From contig CM041297.1 in NCBI GenBank assembly GCA_023052935.1, forward strand, positions 49,953,917 through 50,017,916: DNA of 64,000 bases, written 5' to 3'. The notes under the pieces were generated by a model. That model worked only from the letters and a program-made list of their open reading frames with translations, had not been told where the DNA came from and searched no databases. Made by a program: the position numbers and the translations under genes. This DNA comes from Piezodorus guildinii (lineage: Eukaryota > Arthropoda > Insecta > Hemiptera > Pentatomidae). This document shows, piece by piece, positions 1 to 11,394 of this stretch; the first letter of the stretch is position 1; every line of letters begins with the position of its first letter.

Positions 1-874
1 TTGATATAGGGATTAATTAATGTTCTTTCGGGTGGTTAAGATTACGTTTTTCGAGCTGTATGTTTTATTGCTCATGCGTATTTCAACTTGTATTTACTTT
101 TAATCTTTTTATTTTTATAGAGATCTATCCTTGTATTTTCGCGGGGTTTCGAAAATTTTTTTTGATATTGGTATGGATTATTTTGTTTTTGGTTCTCATT
201 ATAACTTTGCTGGAATATACATCGTTTAGCTTTTTCTTTTATTTTTTTTTATTATTATTATTTTATAAAAGGATTAGTTATAGGTCCTTTTCTAGCGTCC
301 TGAGTAATTTTTTTCAACTAAATCTTTTGTAAAGGATCCGCTTCCTAACTTGGTCTTACAATTATTTGATAATTTAATTGAGGAATCGTTTATTCTATTT
401 TCGGGTGTTCTGATAAAACATTATTTGAACCAAATTTGTTATCGCTTTTACTCATTTTAAGTATTCACTGTTCCTATTTCATAAATATTCGATAAAGGGG
501 TCGTTTATAGTGTTTTGGGGAATACTAATAGAGTTTATGACATGTATTTATAGCTAGTGCTCATTTTAACTTAAATGAAAAGTGATCTAGAAGAATGCGC
601 AATTGCGATGTAACGTCCAAATCAAAAATGTAATCAGATCCTGCAAAAACACAATAAATAATTTTTACATCATATAACATAATACCTACGGTTTGTAGAA
701 ATTCCCAAGCGCATAAAAGAATTAAGTTCAAAACACGTTATGAGAATCCCCTAAAACAAAAACAAAGAAAGTCCACTGCAAATACAAGTTGAAATACGCA
801 TGAGGAATAAAACATACAGCTCGAAAAACGTAATCATAACCACCCGAAAGAACATTAATTAATCCCTATATCAA
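1..874. repeat. Long inverted repeat at window edge (arms 1-98 and 777-874)
   Basis: The first ~98 bases are the near-exact reverse complement of 777-874, with only a few mismatches. The right arm is also the first unit of the 112-bp satellite that follows. The ~680-bp spacer (99-776) is AT-rich and holds no recognisable gene. A 90-residue ORF at 60-332 begins inside the left arm; it is mostly F/L/I and looks like a by-product of T-rich sequence. The left arm touches the window edge, so the inverted satellite may continue to the left. Confidence 0.85.
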
Positions 875-1428
875 TAAAAAAAATTACAATTTAATGCGAG
901 TTAACATGCACGCGAGCGATAAAAAATACAGCTCGAAAAACGTTATTATAATACCCGAAAACACATTAATTAATCCCTATATCAATATAAAACATTAAAA
1001 GTAAATGTGAGTTGAAATACGCATGACCGATAAAAGGTACAGCTCGAAAAACGTAATCATAACAACCCGAATGCACAATAATTCATCCCTATATCAATAA
1101 AAAACATTAAAAGTAAATGTGAGTTGAAATACGCATGACCGATAAAAAATACAGCTCGAAAAACGTAATCATAACCACCCGAAAACACAATTATCAACAC
1201 CTATATCTATAAGAAACATAAAAAGTAAATTTTAGTTAAAATAAGCGAGAGCGATATAAAATACAGCTCGAAAAACGTAATCATAACCACCCGAAAGCAG
1301 ATTAATTAATCCCTATATCAATAAAAAACATTACAATTTAATGCGAGTTAACATGCACGCGAGTGATAAAAAATACAGCTCGAAAAACGTAATTATAATA
1401 CCCGGAAACACATTAATTATTATAAAAA
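777..1428. repeat. 112-bp satellite, about six tandem units
   Basis: The core CAGCTCGAAAAACGT recurs at 817, 929, 1040, 1152, 1264 and 1376, a spacing of 111-112 bp. Each unit also carries a block like CCCTATATCAATA. Units 1 and 5 resemble each other, as do units 2 and 6 (both with the ATGCGAGTTAACATGCACG variant), which points to a four-unit, ~448-bp higher-order repeat. No coding capacity is seen. It could be a plain satellite or the internal tandem array of a larger transposon; the sequence does not decide. Confidence 0.88.
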
Positions 1429-1671
1429 ACTACCCCTCCTCTCTAAAAAATCAAAATCAACAACTATCTTAAAACTAAATAAACGATAATTATTTTTTTT
1501 AAATATTAGCTAGTAAAAAACAGAACTTGATATCAAATATCTAAGATACCCAAAAAGAATATCAATTATTATATGCCAAAATTATTAAAAAAGCCATAAT
1601 GTTAATTAAACTAATTATTTTTCAATAAATAAATAAATAAAACGGAATATTTAAGGCTAGAAGTGAAGAAA

Positions 1672-1839
1672 AAGGTGACATTTGACTTGGAAAAGGTAAC
1701 ATTTGAAATGGAAAAGGTGACATTTGACTTGGAAAAGGTGACATTTGAAATGGAAAGGGTTACATTTGACTTGGAAAAGGTTACATTTGAAATGGAAAAA
1801 GTTACATTTGACTTGGAAAAGGTTACAATTGACTTGGAA
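1672..1839 (+). repeat. 21-bp minisatellite (42-bp higher order), 8 units
   Basis: Eight 21-bp units of the type AAGGTGACATTTGACTTGGAA stand in tandem. Types ending GACTTGGAA and GAAATGGAA alternate for the first seven units, giving a 42-bp period; the eighth breaks the pattern. Because 21 is divisible by 3, frames stay open on both strands. The plus frame reads as the heptad KVTF(D/E)(L/M)E repeated eight times, within an open frame 1663-1881 that begins at GTG rather than ATG. No flanking gene structure supports a protein. Confidence 0.9.
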
Positions 1840-1881
1840 ATGCTATATATTGATACAGAACAGTTTAGACTAACAGAATAG

Positions 1882-3085
1882 AAAATTATCTTTAAACAGA
1901 GTATTCGGAAATGTTTCTTCAATACTAGTTGGGCATCAGAGAAATAAATCTTAACATGTATCTTCAAAGGTAGTCATTTAATTGAACACAGGAGCAAAGT
2001 ATGCTAAGGAAAACTAAGGAAGACAAAAGAAAATATACACAATAGAAAAAAATATATAATAAATGAGAAGACGTACTAGCTGTTAAGCGCCCATTGCATA
2101 TCTCAAGACGTGTGCCCATGGACCGATCACAAGTATATTTGTTTCTATTGAACCTAGACCTTACTTCTTCTTGGTGTAATTATACCATACCTCTTCAATC
2201 AGTGTTCTTTGACGAGAACTAGATATTTTCTTTGAGCTTGACACGCTAACATTCCTACTAGGTTCTTGGCCAGGGGTGGATTTCTTGTAGTACCTTTTAC
2301 AAACATCGAGGATAATGATGCCTCCTTCCAGCCGCACTAATTTCGGATGCGGGGCGACCATAGTATAGGGCGACTACTACTCTCAAGGGGCTTACACAAC
2401 CCCTGTAATGTCGATACTTCGAAATGGGGATTCTGCTTGATTTCTGCCTAATCACCAAATTAGATAGCCATTGTCCTATAAATTAAAGAAATGTGGGACC
2501 GAAAAGTGTAAATAAAAAATAATAGTTAAAATCTTAATAAAGATTTTAATAAAGAGTATTAATAAAGATTAATTAAATCTTAATAAAGAGTATTAATGTA
2601 ATTTACTTAATTGAGCTTTCTCTATACCTAAATACAAATGTACCTGAGCCTAAAAATATAACTTCTGTCACATTATGCATCTATCCCGAAAATTAGCCGT
2701 CATAGGCAAGTTCTAAGAGTCCAAACATTGTCATAGGAAAGTCCATGCGCATCGCCAATTCCCAGAACAAAATAAGGCGAACAATACTATACAGTTTCCC
2801 CTAACCCAGAATCAATTTTTTTTAGTTTCGAATTGAAGTAATGTGAAGTTTAAAAACTTCCTTTCTGACTGACTGCTGTATTATTAGGTAAGTATTTAAA
2901 AAAAAAAAAATTCTATTACAAACATATTTGTCTTCCATCAATACAAACGATAAAAAAATATAAAGATATATCTAAAACTTAAATATATATACTAAATTAT
3001 CTAGTGAAGAACAGCATTGTCATGCTACAGTAACGAGTTTCAACATCATTAAAATCAGTCAAATCTTAATATAACGAATGCCACT
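1882..3085. other. AT-rich, no firm gene; one unassigned ORF inside
   Basis: Apart from the short ORF at 2161-2361 on the minus strand, this stretch contains AT-rich sequence with a small direct repetition of AATAAAGATT/TTAATAAAGAG around 2530-2600 and no recognisable family. Confidence 0.5.
2161..2361 (-). CDS. Unrecognised 66-residue ORF, doubtful
   Basis: The ORF starts with ATG at 2361, reads MVAPHPKLVRLEGG, and ends in a lysine-rich tail (YTKKK). Its base composition is less AT-rich than its surroundings and it is rich in K, S and R, which is the only reason to list it. It has no motif I recognise, no signal peptide and no membrane segment. It may be a decayed piece of a transposon ORF or chance. 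No partner exon or promoter was identified. Confidence 0.15.
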   Translation of the reverse strand: MVAPHPKLVRLEGGIIILDVCKRYYKKSTPGQEPSRNVSVSSSKKISSSRQRTLIEEVWYNYTKKK

Positions 3086-3355
3086 TGGGTCACCTGTGGT
3101 GTAGTAGCTAGCATAACATCTTCTCAAGGTCACGGGTTCAAATCTCGCAAATAACTCTAAGAGCAAAAAAATGCTTAGTAATTCTGCCTAAAGTAATAAA
3201 ATTCTGCCTTCGGAGGGGTCCCGAATCTGTACGATGACAGGAAATAGTTAAAGATCCCTATCACAATTAAACCGGGTTAGCCTAAATTTAGGATTCCTTG
3301 TAGCATCGCACGATTAGTTGGAGAAGCATAAAGAGACGTTAAATGCGTAAAGAAC
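3086..3355 (+). mobile_element. tRNA-derived SINE, family S1, copy a
   Basis: The head has RNA polymerase III-type internal promoter elements: an A-box-like block in GTGGTGTAGTAGCTAGC and a B-box-like GGGTTCAAATC. The ~200-bp body shares with the other S1 copies the blocks CTTCGGA...GG, CGATG(T/A)CAGG, AAGATCC, CC(T/G)..TAGGCAAAATTTAGGA-like and a tail around GACGTTAAATG. Other copies lie at 15654, 27242, 27656 (minus strand) and 50224. It is non-coding and depends on LINE machinery for movement. Confidence 0.75.
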
Positions 3356-3794
3356 AAGGAATATTACTACGAAGGATTATGTTTAAATAATATCTCAGCA
3401 TTGAAAAAAGACAGGAAAAAAGGATAGATCCATCGTAAGGAGGGAAAGATAATAGGAGGAGATGGAGGAATGAAGAAAAGTACGAGATGGCCTCACGTAG
3501 GCAGCAATCCCTGGACCACGGGCAATCTCCTCTGCTACATGACAGCCCGCCCGGTCATTTGAATTGTTTTCATCTTTGCATCTTCTCTTATTACCAAGAT
3601 GTTCTCACACAGCACTCACAAAAAGGATCATTTAATACAATTAAAAAGTAATTATTGCATCGCTAATTTGGTGATGAAAAGATTAATTATCAGCATAAAG
3701 CATTGATTAACAACGTACTGCTGAAGAGCAGTTATCATTCCAAAGCTATAACTGAGTAAGAAAGTACTGATCCATTTATTAAAAGTATTGACAG

Positions 3795-4592
3795 TTCCAT
3801 TGTCAGAAATGTAGTGGAAAATATTTTTTATTATAGGACCTTTATTTCACCTTCAAAAATGTAACACGCCTAGTTCAGTTGCGTTGCTCGGATCGAAAAT
3901 TTGACTAAAGCTTCAAGTCAGAAATTTAGTGGAAAATATTTTTTATTATATTACCTTTATTTCTAACTATTATACTATAACTCTATTATATTATACCTTT
4001 ATTACTAACTATTACCTTTATTTCTAAACTATTATTCTTTCGACGGTTCTTCATGGATGTGAAACGTGGCCGCTTACTTTGAAGGATGAACAACGGCTTA
4101 AGGTTTTCGAAAATAAGGTACTGCGTAAAATGTTTGGTCCGAAGAGAGATGAGACCACTGGGGAGTTTAGAAGGTTGCACAACGCGGAATTGCGGAGTTT
4201 GTACCCTGTGAATATAATTGAGTTGATAGCATCACGGAGACTCAAATGGGCGAGTAAAGTTGTTGGGATCGGTGAGGAACGGATTCCGAGAAAGTTGGTA
4301 TTCGCTGAACCGACTGGTAGGCGTCCGAAACGTAGGCCGAAGCGTCGATGGGAGGATTGCATTAATGCTGATCTCGGGGGCTTGGGCTTGACCGGCGAAC
4401 ATTGGACGAGTCTGTGCAGGCCAAGTTAGGTGGTATCGGCATCGAATCTTCGGATTCGGTAATTATTATTATTACCTTTATTTCACCTTCAACAATGTAA
4501 CACGCTTAATTCAGTTGTGCTACTCGGATCGAAAATATGATTAAAGCTTTAAAGTCAGAAATTTATTGAAAAATATTTTTTGTTATAGAACG
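3795..4592 (+). repeat. Tandem ~120-bp repeat split by a LINE fragment
   Basis: The unit GTCAGAAAT..AGTGGAAAATATTTTTTATTATA, then ACCTTTATTTCACCTTCAA, AATGTAACACGC and CTCGGATCGAAAA occurs at ~3797-3915, partly at ~3920-3965, and again at ~4465-4592. A LINE 3' fragment (4035-4456) and a local expansion of ATTATACCTTTATT lie between the second and third copies, so the tandem array predates the LINE insertion. Confidence 0.7.
4035..4456 (+). pseudogene. LINE ORF2 C-terminal fragment, 5'-truncated
   Basis: A frame open from about 4032 to 4429 encodes the region after the reverse transcriptase of a non-LTR retrotransposon. It includes the LHGCETWPLTLKDEQRL block, then FENKVLRKMFGPKR, the NAELRSLY and IIELIASRRLKWASKV blocks, and a basic GRRPKRRPKRRWEDC stretch near the C-terminus. 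This order is typical of RTE/CR1-type insect elements, though the clade cannot be fixed from this piece. It has no endonuclease or RT catalytic motifs, so it is a 5'-truncated copy. The sequence ends in a TTATTATTATTA-type tail at ~4445-4460. A related fragment lies at 43650-43790. Confidence 0.8.
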
Positions 4593-4595
4593 TTT

Positions 4596-4835
4596 GTCGC
4601 TAGGATCTACCGGTTAGGAATTATATTGGTTTAAATGAAAAAAATCACGTTGTGGTTAACATTACAAAGTGTTGGGGGTTTATTGACACGCGCTTTATCG
4701 AAAAAATTGTGTGGGTGTTGCGTTGAAAATTTGAAGTAATTTCTATATATATCAGCAGTCGCTAAGACTTACTGCTAAGGAGCTGTATTGTTTTAAACGA
4801 AAAAAAAGGTCACGTTTTGCCTACATTATTTTAGT
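4596..4835 (+). repeat. Diverged ~75-bp direct repeat pair
   Basis: The block CGCTA(A/G)GA..TACYG.TAAGGA...GTTTAAA.GAAAAAAA..TCACGTT occurs at about 4600-4675 and again at about 4757-4835. It adjoins the older tandem repeat to its left and R900 copy 1 to its right. No coding content is seen. Confidence 0.5.
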
Positions 4836-4843
4836 GATGGTGC

Positions 4844-5770
4844 TTTTTACATCCACTTACCTATATTTGAAATGTATAGTAAGGGAAAGTATTGCGATCG
4901 TGAAAATTTCAGAATTCCACTTTTCAACGGAAATACACGTTTTAGGGGCCCTGAGTCAAAGTGACCAAGTCCCGCAAAAAGGTCTGTGTATGTGTGGTCC
5001 AGCGCGAAAACGAAAAGTCCTATGAAACTGAAATTTCATATTTAAGACAAATATAAGAAAGAAAAAAAAAAGACAAATATACGCCCGAGATGTTACAGCA
5101 ACTTGTTTACCAAAATCAGCTAACCAGAAGAGCCACTTTATACCATGCATTTCGCACCCCGCATTTACGATTTTCTCAAAAACGGCTATAACGATTTTGA
5201 TTAAACTCGCTATACAGATATAAAAATTAACTAGATTTAATATCATGTAGGTTTCATTCTGATTGAAATAGTCAACCTGGCTTTAAATGCCGATATTTTA
5301 AAATTTCTTCCTCTAAAGCACCTTTAATTTTGTAGTTTTTATGAAATTGACAATATCATCTGATTAGCAAATCTAAAAAACTTAGTAAATATGTAACTTC
5401 AACGAATTCGAAAACGAACTAAAAGAGGTAACAGCAAAACTATTTTTTTATGCATTTTTTTGTTTTTGAACTTGAGAACAGTAATATATATGTATAATAT
5501 ACCGTTGTAATGTTAAAGATTTTAGAAAAAATATTATCTTATACATACTTTTGTAAAAGTTAATGGAGAGTGATGAAAAGCTGATAAAACTAACCGATTG
5601 TCGTAGATAATAATATAATAGATTATTTAATGAAAAACATGTTTCTTTTAAAATCCAATGTAAATAATTCTTTAACAAATTATTTTCGTTTATAAGTTTG
5701 TTTTAAAATTTTTAAATTGATATAAAATACGGAGGTAAGTGGAATTCGTGTGTTGCGTAAACCAGAATTT
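4844..5770 (+). mobile_element. R900 interspersed repeat, copy 1
   Basis: This is a ~0.9-kb non-coding repeat found again at 17045, 22692, 40425, 45111, 51043, 53960 and 54538. Shared blocks in order are GTAAGGGAAAGTATTGCGAT, AATACACGTTTTAGGG, AAGTCCCGCAAAAAGGTCTG, CGAAAACGAAAAGTCCTA, GAGATGTTACAGCAACTT, AGAAGAGCCACTTTATACCA, CGATTTTCTCAAAAACGGC, TGTAGGTTTCATTCTGATTG and a right end with GGAGGTAAGTG and GTGTGTTGCG. In better copies both ends carry ACTTTCACTTAC in inverted orientation; here the left copy has decayed to ACATCCACTTAC. ORFs within it are short and not conserved between copies. Confidence 0.85.
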
Positions 5771-7009
5771 GTTATAATTAAAATAAATCTCAGCAAAGGT
5801 TAAATAAAAATATTGTATTAACATTATAATACTAATTGGTATCTCCTTCGACCTATATCTTGCTTGAAGCACACTGATGTAGGATGAGAGAAAGTTGAAA
5901 ACAATTACAAAAAATATTACAAAAAAAATAAAAATCATAATAAAACTTGATTACTTTGCTTTATTTCAATTTCCTAATTTCATATAATTGAAGTAAGAAA
6001 TATTATTGCTTGCAGTTACTTTTAATAGCCTAAACTTTCCAAGTAAAAAAAAACTCTGTGATGTTTAATAAGATTCTGATAAGTAGGAAATGTAATATTT
6101 TTATAGCTGCATTTGTATAGCAATTTAACTAATTACTAGCTAATAAATTGAAAAAATAATTAAGTAAAGATAAAAAACCCAACTGAATTGAAATAAACCA
6201 ACCTGCAGAATTGCGATAAATATGTATGTTTTCAATGCAATTTTCGAGCAATTACTTTTTATTAACACTTATAAAAACAATTAAACTAATCATTCTAATT
6301 ACAACGATTAAATCTAATATTTATTCTCTTTTCACCTAAGATGAAATTATAAATGCGAATGAATTTTCAATCATTAAATATATATGACATTTACAACAAA
6401 ACACTGATGTTATTACAATTTTCCTCCGTTCAAAGGCCAACAGTCAACGTTTTTACATGTAAATAATTTTAAAGGCAATGATTAAAAACTAACCTTCAAA
6501 TCACATACGCTGATAGTTCTGAATATGACTCACCTGAAACAAAAGAATGCATTATAAGGATTGCATAAAATAATTGTGATAGTAAGTTCTAAAAGATCTA
6601 AAATATGTGTTTGAATTTTACACGGGCGTACTGAATTAAGGCTTGAAAACTAAGCTAAAAAGTATTTAAAACGTTTTAAATTTTATTTACAAATAATAAA
6701 TACATTTTAAAAATAAAATAACGCTACACAGCTTGTCAAATAGATAATCTGAATAATGTATAATATTGTTTATTTAAGTATTTATATTGTTTATAAAACA
6801 TTTGGTGCACGCATAATATAACATTAACTACCAATATGAAATAACTTTTAAAATTTGACGTTTGGCTCTGCTTTGATTAATGAAACTTTTTTTTATTTAT
6901 GGAAATTTACAACTGTATTAGTAAATTAGCTGATAATATATACATTGCTAATATACATGAAAAGACATAAGAGAGCATGCCCATTGACAGCACTCCACTT
7001 GGTAATATA
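5771..7009. other. AT-rich DNA with nothing recognised
   Basis: No ORF of note, no repeat family shared with the rest of the window, and no RNA gene were seen. Runs of A and T dominate. Confidence 0.5.
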
Positions 7010-7430
7010 AACTAGAAGGCATCGAGGCGATCTCCTTTTCAGACGCCTCGGAGGATTGTCAGGAATCCAAGTAAGGGTTGAAACTTTTGGGTTAAAGTGA
7101 GAGTGGAGTTAGTCATGGAAAAGGACTGATACCTCGTACGGGCCAAATCAGCAACACTATGGGCATTAAGGTGTTTATGAATGAGTTTGTTGGAGACAAA
7201 TAGGGAGCATTGAGGATTTTTCGAAGAATTTTGGATTGTAAGGATTGAATACGGGAAGAATTTGATGGTTTAAGATCAACTTCGTACGTCCAGATAGGCC
7301 TTATGATGGTGATAAAGATGAGCCTTTTGTAGTTAAGTGGAAGGTTAGAGCGTCCGTCCAGTGTTGAAGTAAGAGAAAGCGGCGGGCAGTTTCTTGTCGT
7401 TTCAGTCTTGTGTGCGGATTAATATTAATG
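7010..7430 (-). pseudogene. Jockey-type LINE 3' fragment, decayed
   Basis: Read on the minus strand this matches the post-RT region of the Jockey element at 57.0-61.7 kb and, more closely, the fragments at 18950, 31575 and 42650. Shared blocks include CCTATCTGGAC(C/G)TACG, CCATCAAATTCTTCCCGTAT, CTCAATGCTCC, CCGAGGCGTCTGAAA and a final CCTTCTAGTT. It encodes remnants of the YNPPRRLKR-type C-terminus but is interrupted by indels and stops. It has no RT core and belongs to an older subfamily than the full-length copy. Confidence 0.75.
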
Positions 7431-7784
7431 TGATTTTCACCTCAATCATAACCTTATACAATTTTTTTTTTTTTGCTCTTTTCAGTAATATTCCAATATC
7501 AGTTTCCGACGAAGTACGTTAAAACCGACTGATATGGGCATACCATCTCAAACGAAAAAGAAATGAACTTAATCAACGATATGGAGTTCTTTCGAGATAA
7601 CTGCACAAACGTTCAAAATTATGATTGACAACCAAATTAAATATTTATTAAGTATTGAAAAACCCTGTTAATTTGGACTTATATTATTGAATATTGGGGA
7701 ACAGCAAAAAAGGCAAACATCAAAATTATCCAATCCTAACAATCAAAATTACTTAGGAAAATTATAAATGTCTCTTTTTATGTA

Positions 7785-7975
7785 TCTAACGACACACTAC
7801 ATACTGACCTCGACGTTATATTCGTCATTGCGACTGCCACTGATCGCCCAAAATAAATTTCACTACAGACTGACCCTAAATTCAAACCCGCTGACTAAGA
7901 AGCTATTCACTGCCACAAACCCTTATAATCCGCCCAGACCGTCCAGGCGCTGGCCAATAGGCTTGCTATACTGAT
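7785..7975 (+). pseudogene. Jockey-type LINE extreme C-terminal fragment
   Basis: The plus-strand frame 7768-7974 ends NPYNPPRPSRRWPIGLLY, matching the C-terminal YNPPRRLKRQWPRDVL of the 57-kb Jockey ORF2. The preceding residues KFHYRL..NSNPL fit the stretch just upstream of that motif in the family. The leading ATG probably has no biological meaning because the match begins part-way through. Confidence 0.55.
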
Positions 7976-8989
7976 AGCCATTTGTTTTATAGTTGTATTT
8001 TTGCACACCTATATCATTGGTTAGCATATTTGCTCATTGCAAAATCAGATAGAAAATCTCATTTTGTAGTCAAAACTCTTATAAATAAGTTGTTTTTTTT
8101 TTAATTCGTTTCAGACAATTATTTATTAAAAAAAAAAAATTATGGTTCAGAAGAAAAATTGTGAACAATATTAGCACTCAAGCTCAGTCTGGCTATTTCA
8201 AGGATGATGAAACTTAGCTAATACATATATACAAATACAAAGATTAATACACATATACAGATTTAAGGAGTTCAATTAAAATATTTTTGTTTTAAAATCA
8301 GGAAGGTTTTAAAAATGTACAGAATGAATTGTGATACGGCGACTTTGGAAAGAAGATGGCTATAATATCACAGGTGTATACCTTTCGTATTATTTTCAGT
8401 TTCGAATTATTAATCATTTTTAAGTATGACATTCTATCGACCAATTGCGAGTCTTAGTATTAAACTCAGGAGGACTGAAAATGTTATTTTCATAAAAATG
8501 TCATTTGTTTTTCCACGATATCAATCTTCCCCTTCATCAATATCAAGTACAAAGATTGATAGAAATCGCTTAAAAATATATTTAACAATAAAACAAAACT
8601 ATTTTGTATTTTAAAAAACAGTCATACTAAATGCACATCTGTCAGCCTGCGGTTCTAAGGCCTTCCTTAAAAACGAGGGTAGATACATGACCCAACACCA
8701 GGTCATGGAAAGGCTGCAACTACAATCCTATGATGCAATATTGGGCTGAATTATGCAAATCAAGCACATCACTAACCCAGAGAATGAATATTCAAGTGTC
8801 CAGGGCCTAATGCACTTTGTGATAATTAAGTCTTGTCTTAGAGCTAAAATACATAATTAAAAATTATGAAGGTAATTGTACCCTATACTACTTCAAATGA
8901 ATTGTGTTAGTTTAATGGGGTGCATTAAAAAAATTATCGTTTTTTCAACTAAATATTTATATTATTATTTCTTTGAAATTAAATACATT
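7976..8989. other. AT-rich DNA with nothing recognised
   Basis: Only short ORFs without motifs occur (for example 8426-8614, plus). No shared repeat block was found. Confidence 0.5.
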
Positions 8990-9330
8990 TAATTCTCTAA
9001 GTAGAGTCCATTATCTACCCGTCATTGGACATTTGTTAGTCCTACTGCTCGATCCCACGATGATACCATTTTTTGGGAAAGCTGTCAAAGCACTCTTGGA
9101 CCACAAGTTTAAACTTTAAAAAATTACTTCGTAAAATTATCAAAGTTTTCTCTAGACTTTCGAACCCTTTAAATTCTATAAACTTTTCTTTATTTCGACG
9201 GTAAATGTGAGAAAAAGCATTATCATACTGGAATAAAACTCCTTTTCGGTTGATCAAAGAAGGATAACGCTCAGACCACTTCGAAATCTTCCAGTTGTTC
9301 GCAGTAAAATCCAGAATTCATCAATTCATA
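8990..9330 (-). pseudogene. Decayed mariner transposase fragment
   Basis: The minus-strand frame 9042-9257 begins MINRKGVLFQYDNAFSH, which matches the mariner block around the second catalytic aspartate (usually NRKGV.F.HDNARPH). Just upstream in another frame FYCEQLE matches the preceding YCxQL motif, so there is a frameshift between them. The remainder towards 9042 keeps only weak similarity, ending in a KKWYHRGIEQ piece like the C-terminal GI.KL..RW region. No TIRs were found. It is clearly dead. Confidence 0.6.
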
Positions 9331-11023
9331 ATTCAGAAAATCATAGATCTCCATGAGGAACAAATTTGTGACGAATAAAACCTTAAAAATTCCGAACAAT
9401 GCAATGTATGGATTAGATGAAAAGCAGTTCGACCGAAATCTAGCCATTGCTCGCGTTTATTCGGATTTCGCTAGTAAACTCACTTCATCACAGGGACTTT
9501 CTGCTGGTAAAAGCTCATATCAGAAGGTTTTTTTCAATAAGTAATCACAAATTTCCAACTATTAAATAAAAAAATTTAAATCGTGACATTTTAAATTTCA
9601 AAATAAACATTGATTATCCTGCTCTATACTCAGTCAAACTGCGACCACATTGTCTCCGGCTCAGATTAGCTATTAATGGTTTATATCGTTCAGTACTACT
9701 GAATATGATACGTACTGAATTGCTCAATAATTTTGGACACGATAGAGTACAAACGCTTTCTACCTTCTGGAATTACCTACCTACTCATATCCATTATGCG
9801 TCTTCTCTATCATCATTATTCAAATAGCAAATTTTTAGTACCTACCTGTCATCCCAAACGGAATGCTACACAGTTCTGATATTTCAAATCAAATGATTAT
9901 TTCGAGTAAAAGAACAAATTATTTGTTGCCTAAATTTAAGTTAAGTATAACACATTATCTGCCAGAATAGATTTTGTTTATGATGTGTATAATTTTTTTT
10001 TTTCTCACACCAAAGTAAATAAGAAATAATTAACGATGTTATTGTTAAAGGAGCCCACTCTGTGCAAGAAAATGTTTTTGTTTTGTTTTTATTATACTTA
10101 TAAAAACCTCCTTGTAAAAAAAAGAAAACGTTTACAATGTAATGAATAAAATATTAATTGACAACAAACTTATTTCTTAGACCCTGATTTCTTAAGGTTA
10201 TTAAAATAAGATAAAGTTATAATTTATTTAACAACATTCAGCAATACTTTTCTAGTCCTAATGATCGCGAATTAAGTAATTATTATTGGTAATCAAGGTT
10301 ATCAGTCGAAATAAATAAAAATTAAAAGTCCAACAAGAATAGCAAAGCATGAAGTATACTTAAAATGAACATTTTATATAGATACACTGTACAAACATTA
10401 GAGAATAAAGAAAAATTAACAGAGCTAGATATTTTAATATATTATTCATGTCATCCTGTTTTTAAAAAGACAACTAACATACTTCCTTAGCTACGTTAAC
10501 TACAATTACTAGTTTTTAAACGAAATGAAGAAAACTAGAGAAACATGATTCTCCTTTCTGAATGTTCCAACCAGCCGATATTTCAACTTGGCAATGAAAA
10601 ACCGGAAAACAAAACTTACTGTTTCGCTAAATGCACACATTAATTACACTTTCGCAATTAGCTTGTGTAACAAATAGAATGAAGTTGAAAAGAGAAAAAA
10701 AAATACGACATTGAGAGCTACAGATGAGTGTCGACAGTGAATCATTAGCCTTGAAACATCAACCCAAAAGATTTCAGATTATTTACCTTTTTCTTATCGA
10801 CTTGACACATCCTGGATTTGTCCAAACAAGAGCAAATAAAACTAAACCGTACGAAAAATATAGCTTTCTATCATATAAAAATATATCCTTGATTCGAATT
10901 CGAGGTAATAAATTAGTGGAAATATTCAATGCATGAGTTCGAAGCATCAAATAGCCATTGTATACCAAATTAAGCACAAAATACATAATTTAAGAGTTCT
11001 GGAGAAGTATTTCTTGAGATATT
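9331..11023. other. AT-rich DNA; short ORFs without motifs
   Basis: Plus-strand ORFs at 9353-9544 and 10724-10936 have no recognisable motif and no repeat counterpart in the window. The rest is AT-rich with homopolymer runs. Confidence 0.45.
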
Positions 11024-11238
11024 TAGGTGGAATAATCAGGAATCAATCATTTTTTTGAATTTTGCCAACGTTTCGGCTCAAGCATGAGTTTATGCTTGGA
11101 CATGGCTCAGTAATGCCCTGATGATGGCTCACAAGCTTGAGCCGAAACGTTGGAAAAATTAAACAAAAATTCAAAAAATGACTGATTCCTGATTATTCCA
11201 CCTATAATATTTCTACAGTCGACTATACATCCTCAATA
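11024..11238. mobile_element. Palindromic repeat P, copy a, with hammerhead-like core
   Basis: The outer arms AGGTGGAATAATCAGGAATC (from 11025) and its complement (ending 11204) fold over an imperfect ~60-bp inverted repeat. Both arms include GCCAACGTTTCGGCTCAAGC or its complement. A tail TTTCTACAGTCGACTATACA follows and is shared with copies at 17773 and 39396. On the plus strand CTGATGA (11118-11124), a 6-bp stem GGCTCA/TGAGCC and GAAA (11144-11147) lie in hammerhead ribozyme order. Element class is uncertain; Penelope-like retroelements are one candidate because they are known to carry hammerhead motifs. Confidence 0.7.
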
Positions 11239-11394
11239 TATTTCTTGAGATAATTTCAATCGACATTGAAAAAAATAAAATAAGAAATAAATAATTTACG
11301 TGTTTTTTATATCAATTGTAAAGATTTATCTCCTGCTATTTTATATATAGGCATTTGTAAGTAAAAACAAAAATAATGTAGTACTTTGGTTTAA

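Noticed and set aside
60..332. 90-residue F/L/I-rich ORF as a membrane protein
   Set aside because: It begins in the inverted satellite arm and follows T-rich sequence; no conserved features.
777..1428. CRISPR array
   Set aside because: The 112-bp units are wholly repeated with no unique spacers, and the DNA is eukaryotic.
1611..1967. 118-residue minus-strand ORF with serine-rich repeats
   Set aside because: It is the reverse reading of the 21-bp minisatellite; open only because the period is divisible by three.
4051..4362. 103-residue minus-strand ORF
   Set aside because: Shadow of the LINE C-terminal frame on the plus strand, which has recognisable family motifs.
4956..5246. 96-residue ORF inside R900 as an R900-encoded protein
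   Set aside because: The frame is not conserved in other R900 copies.
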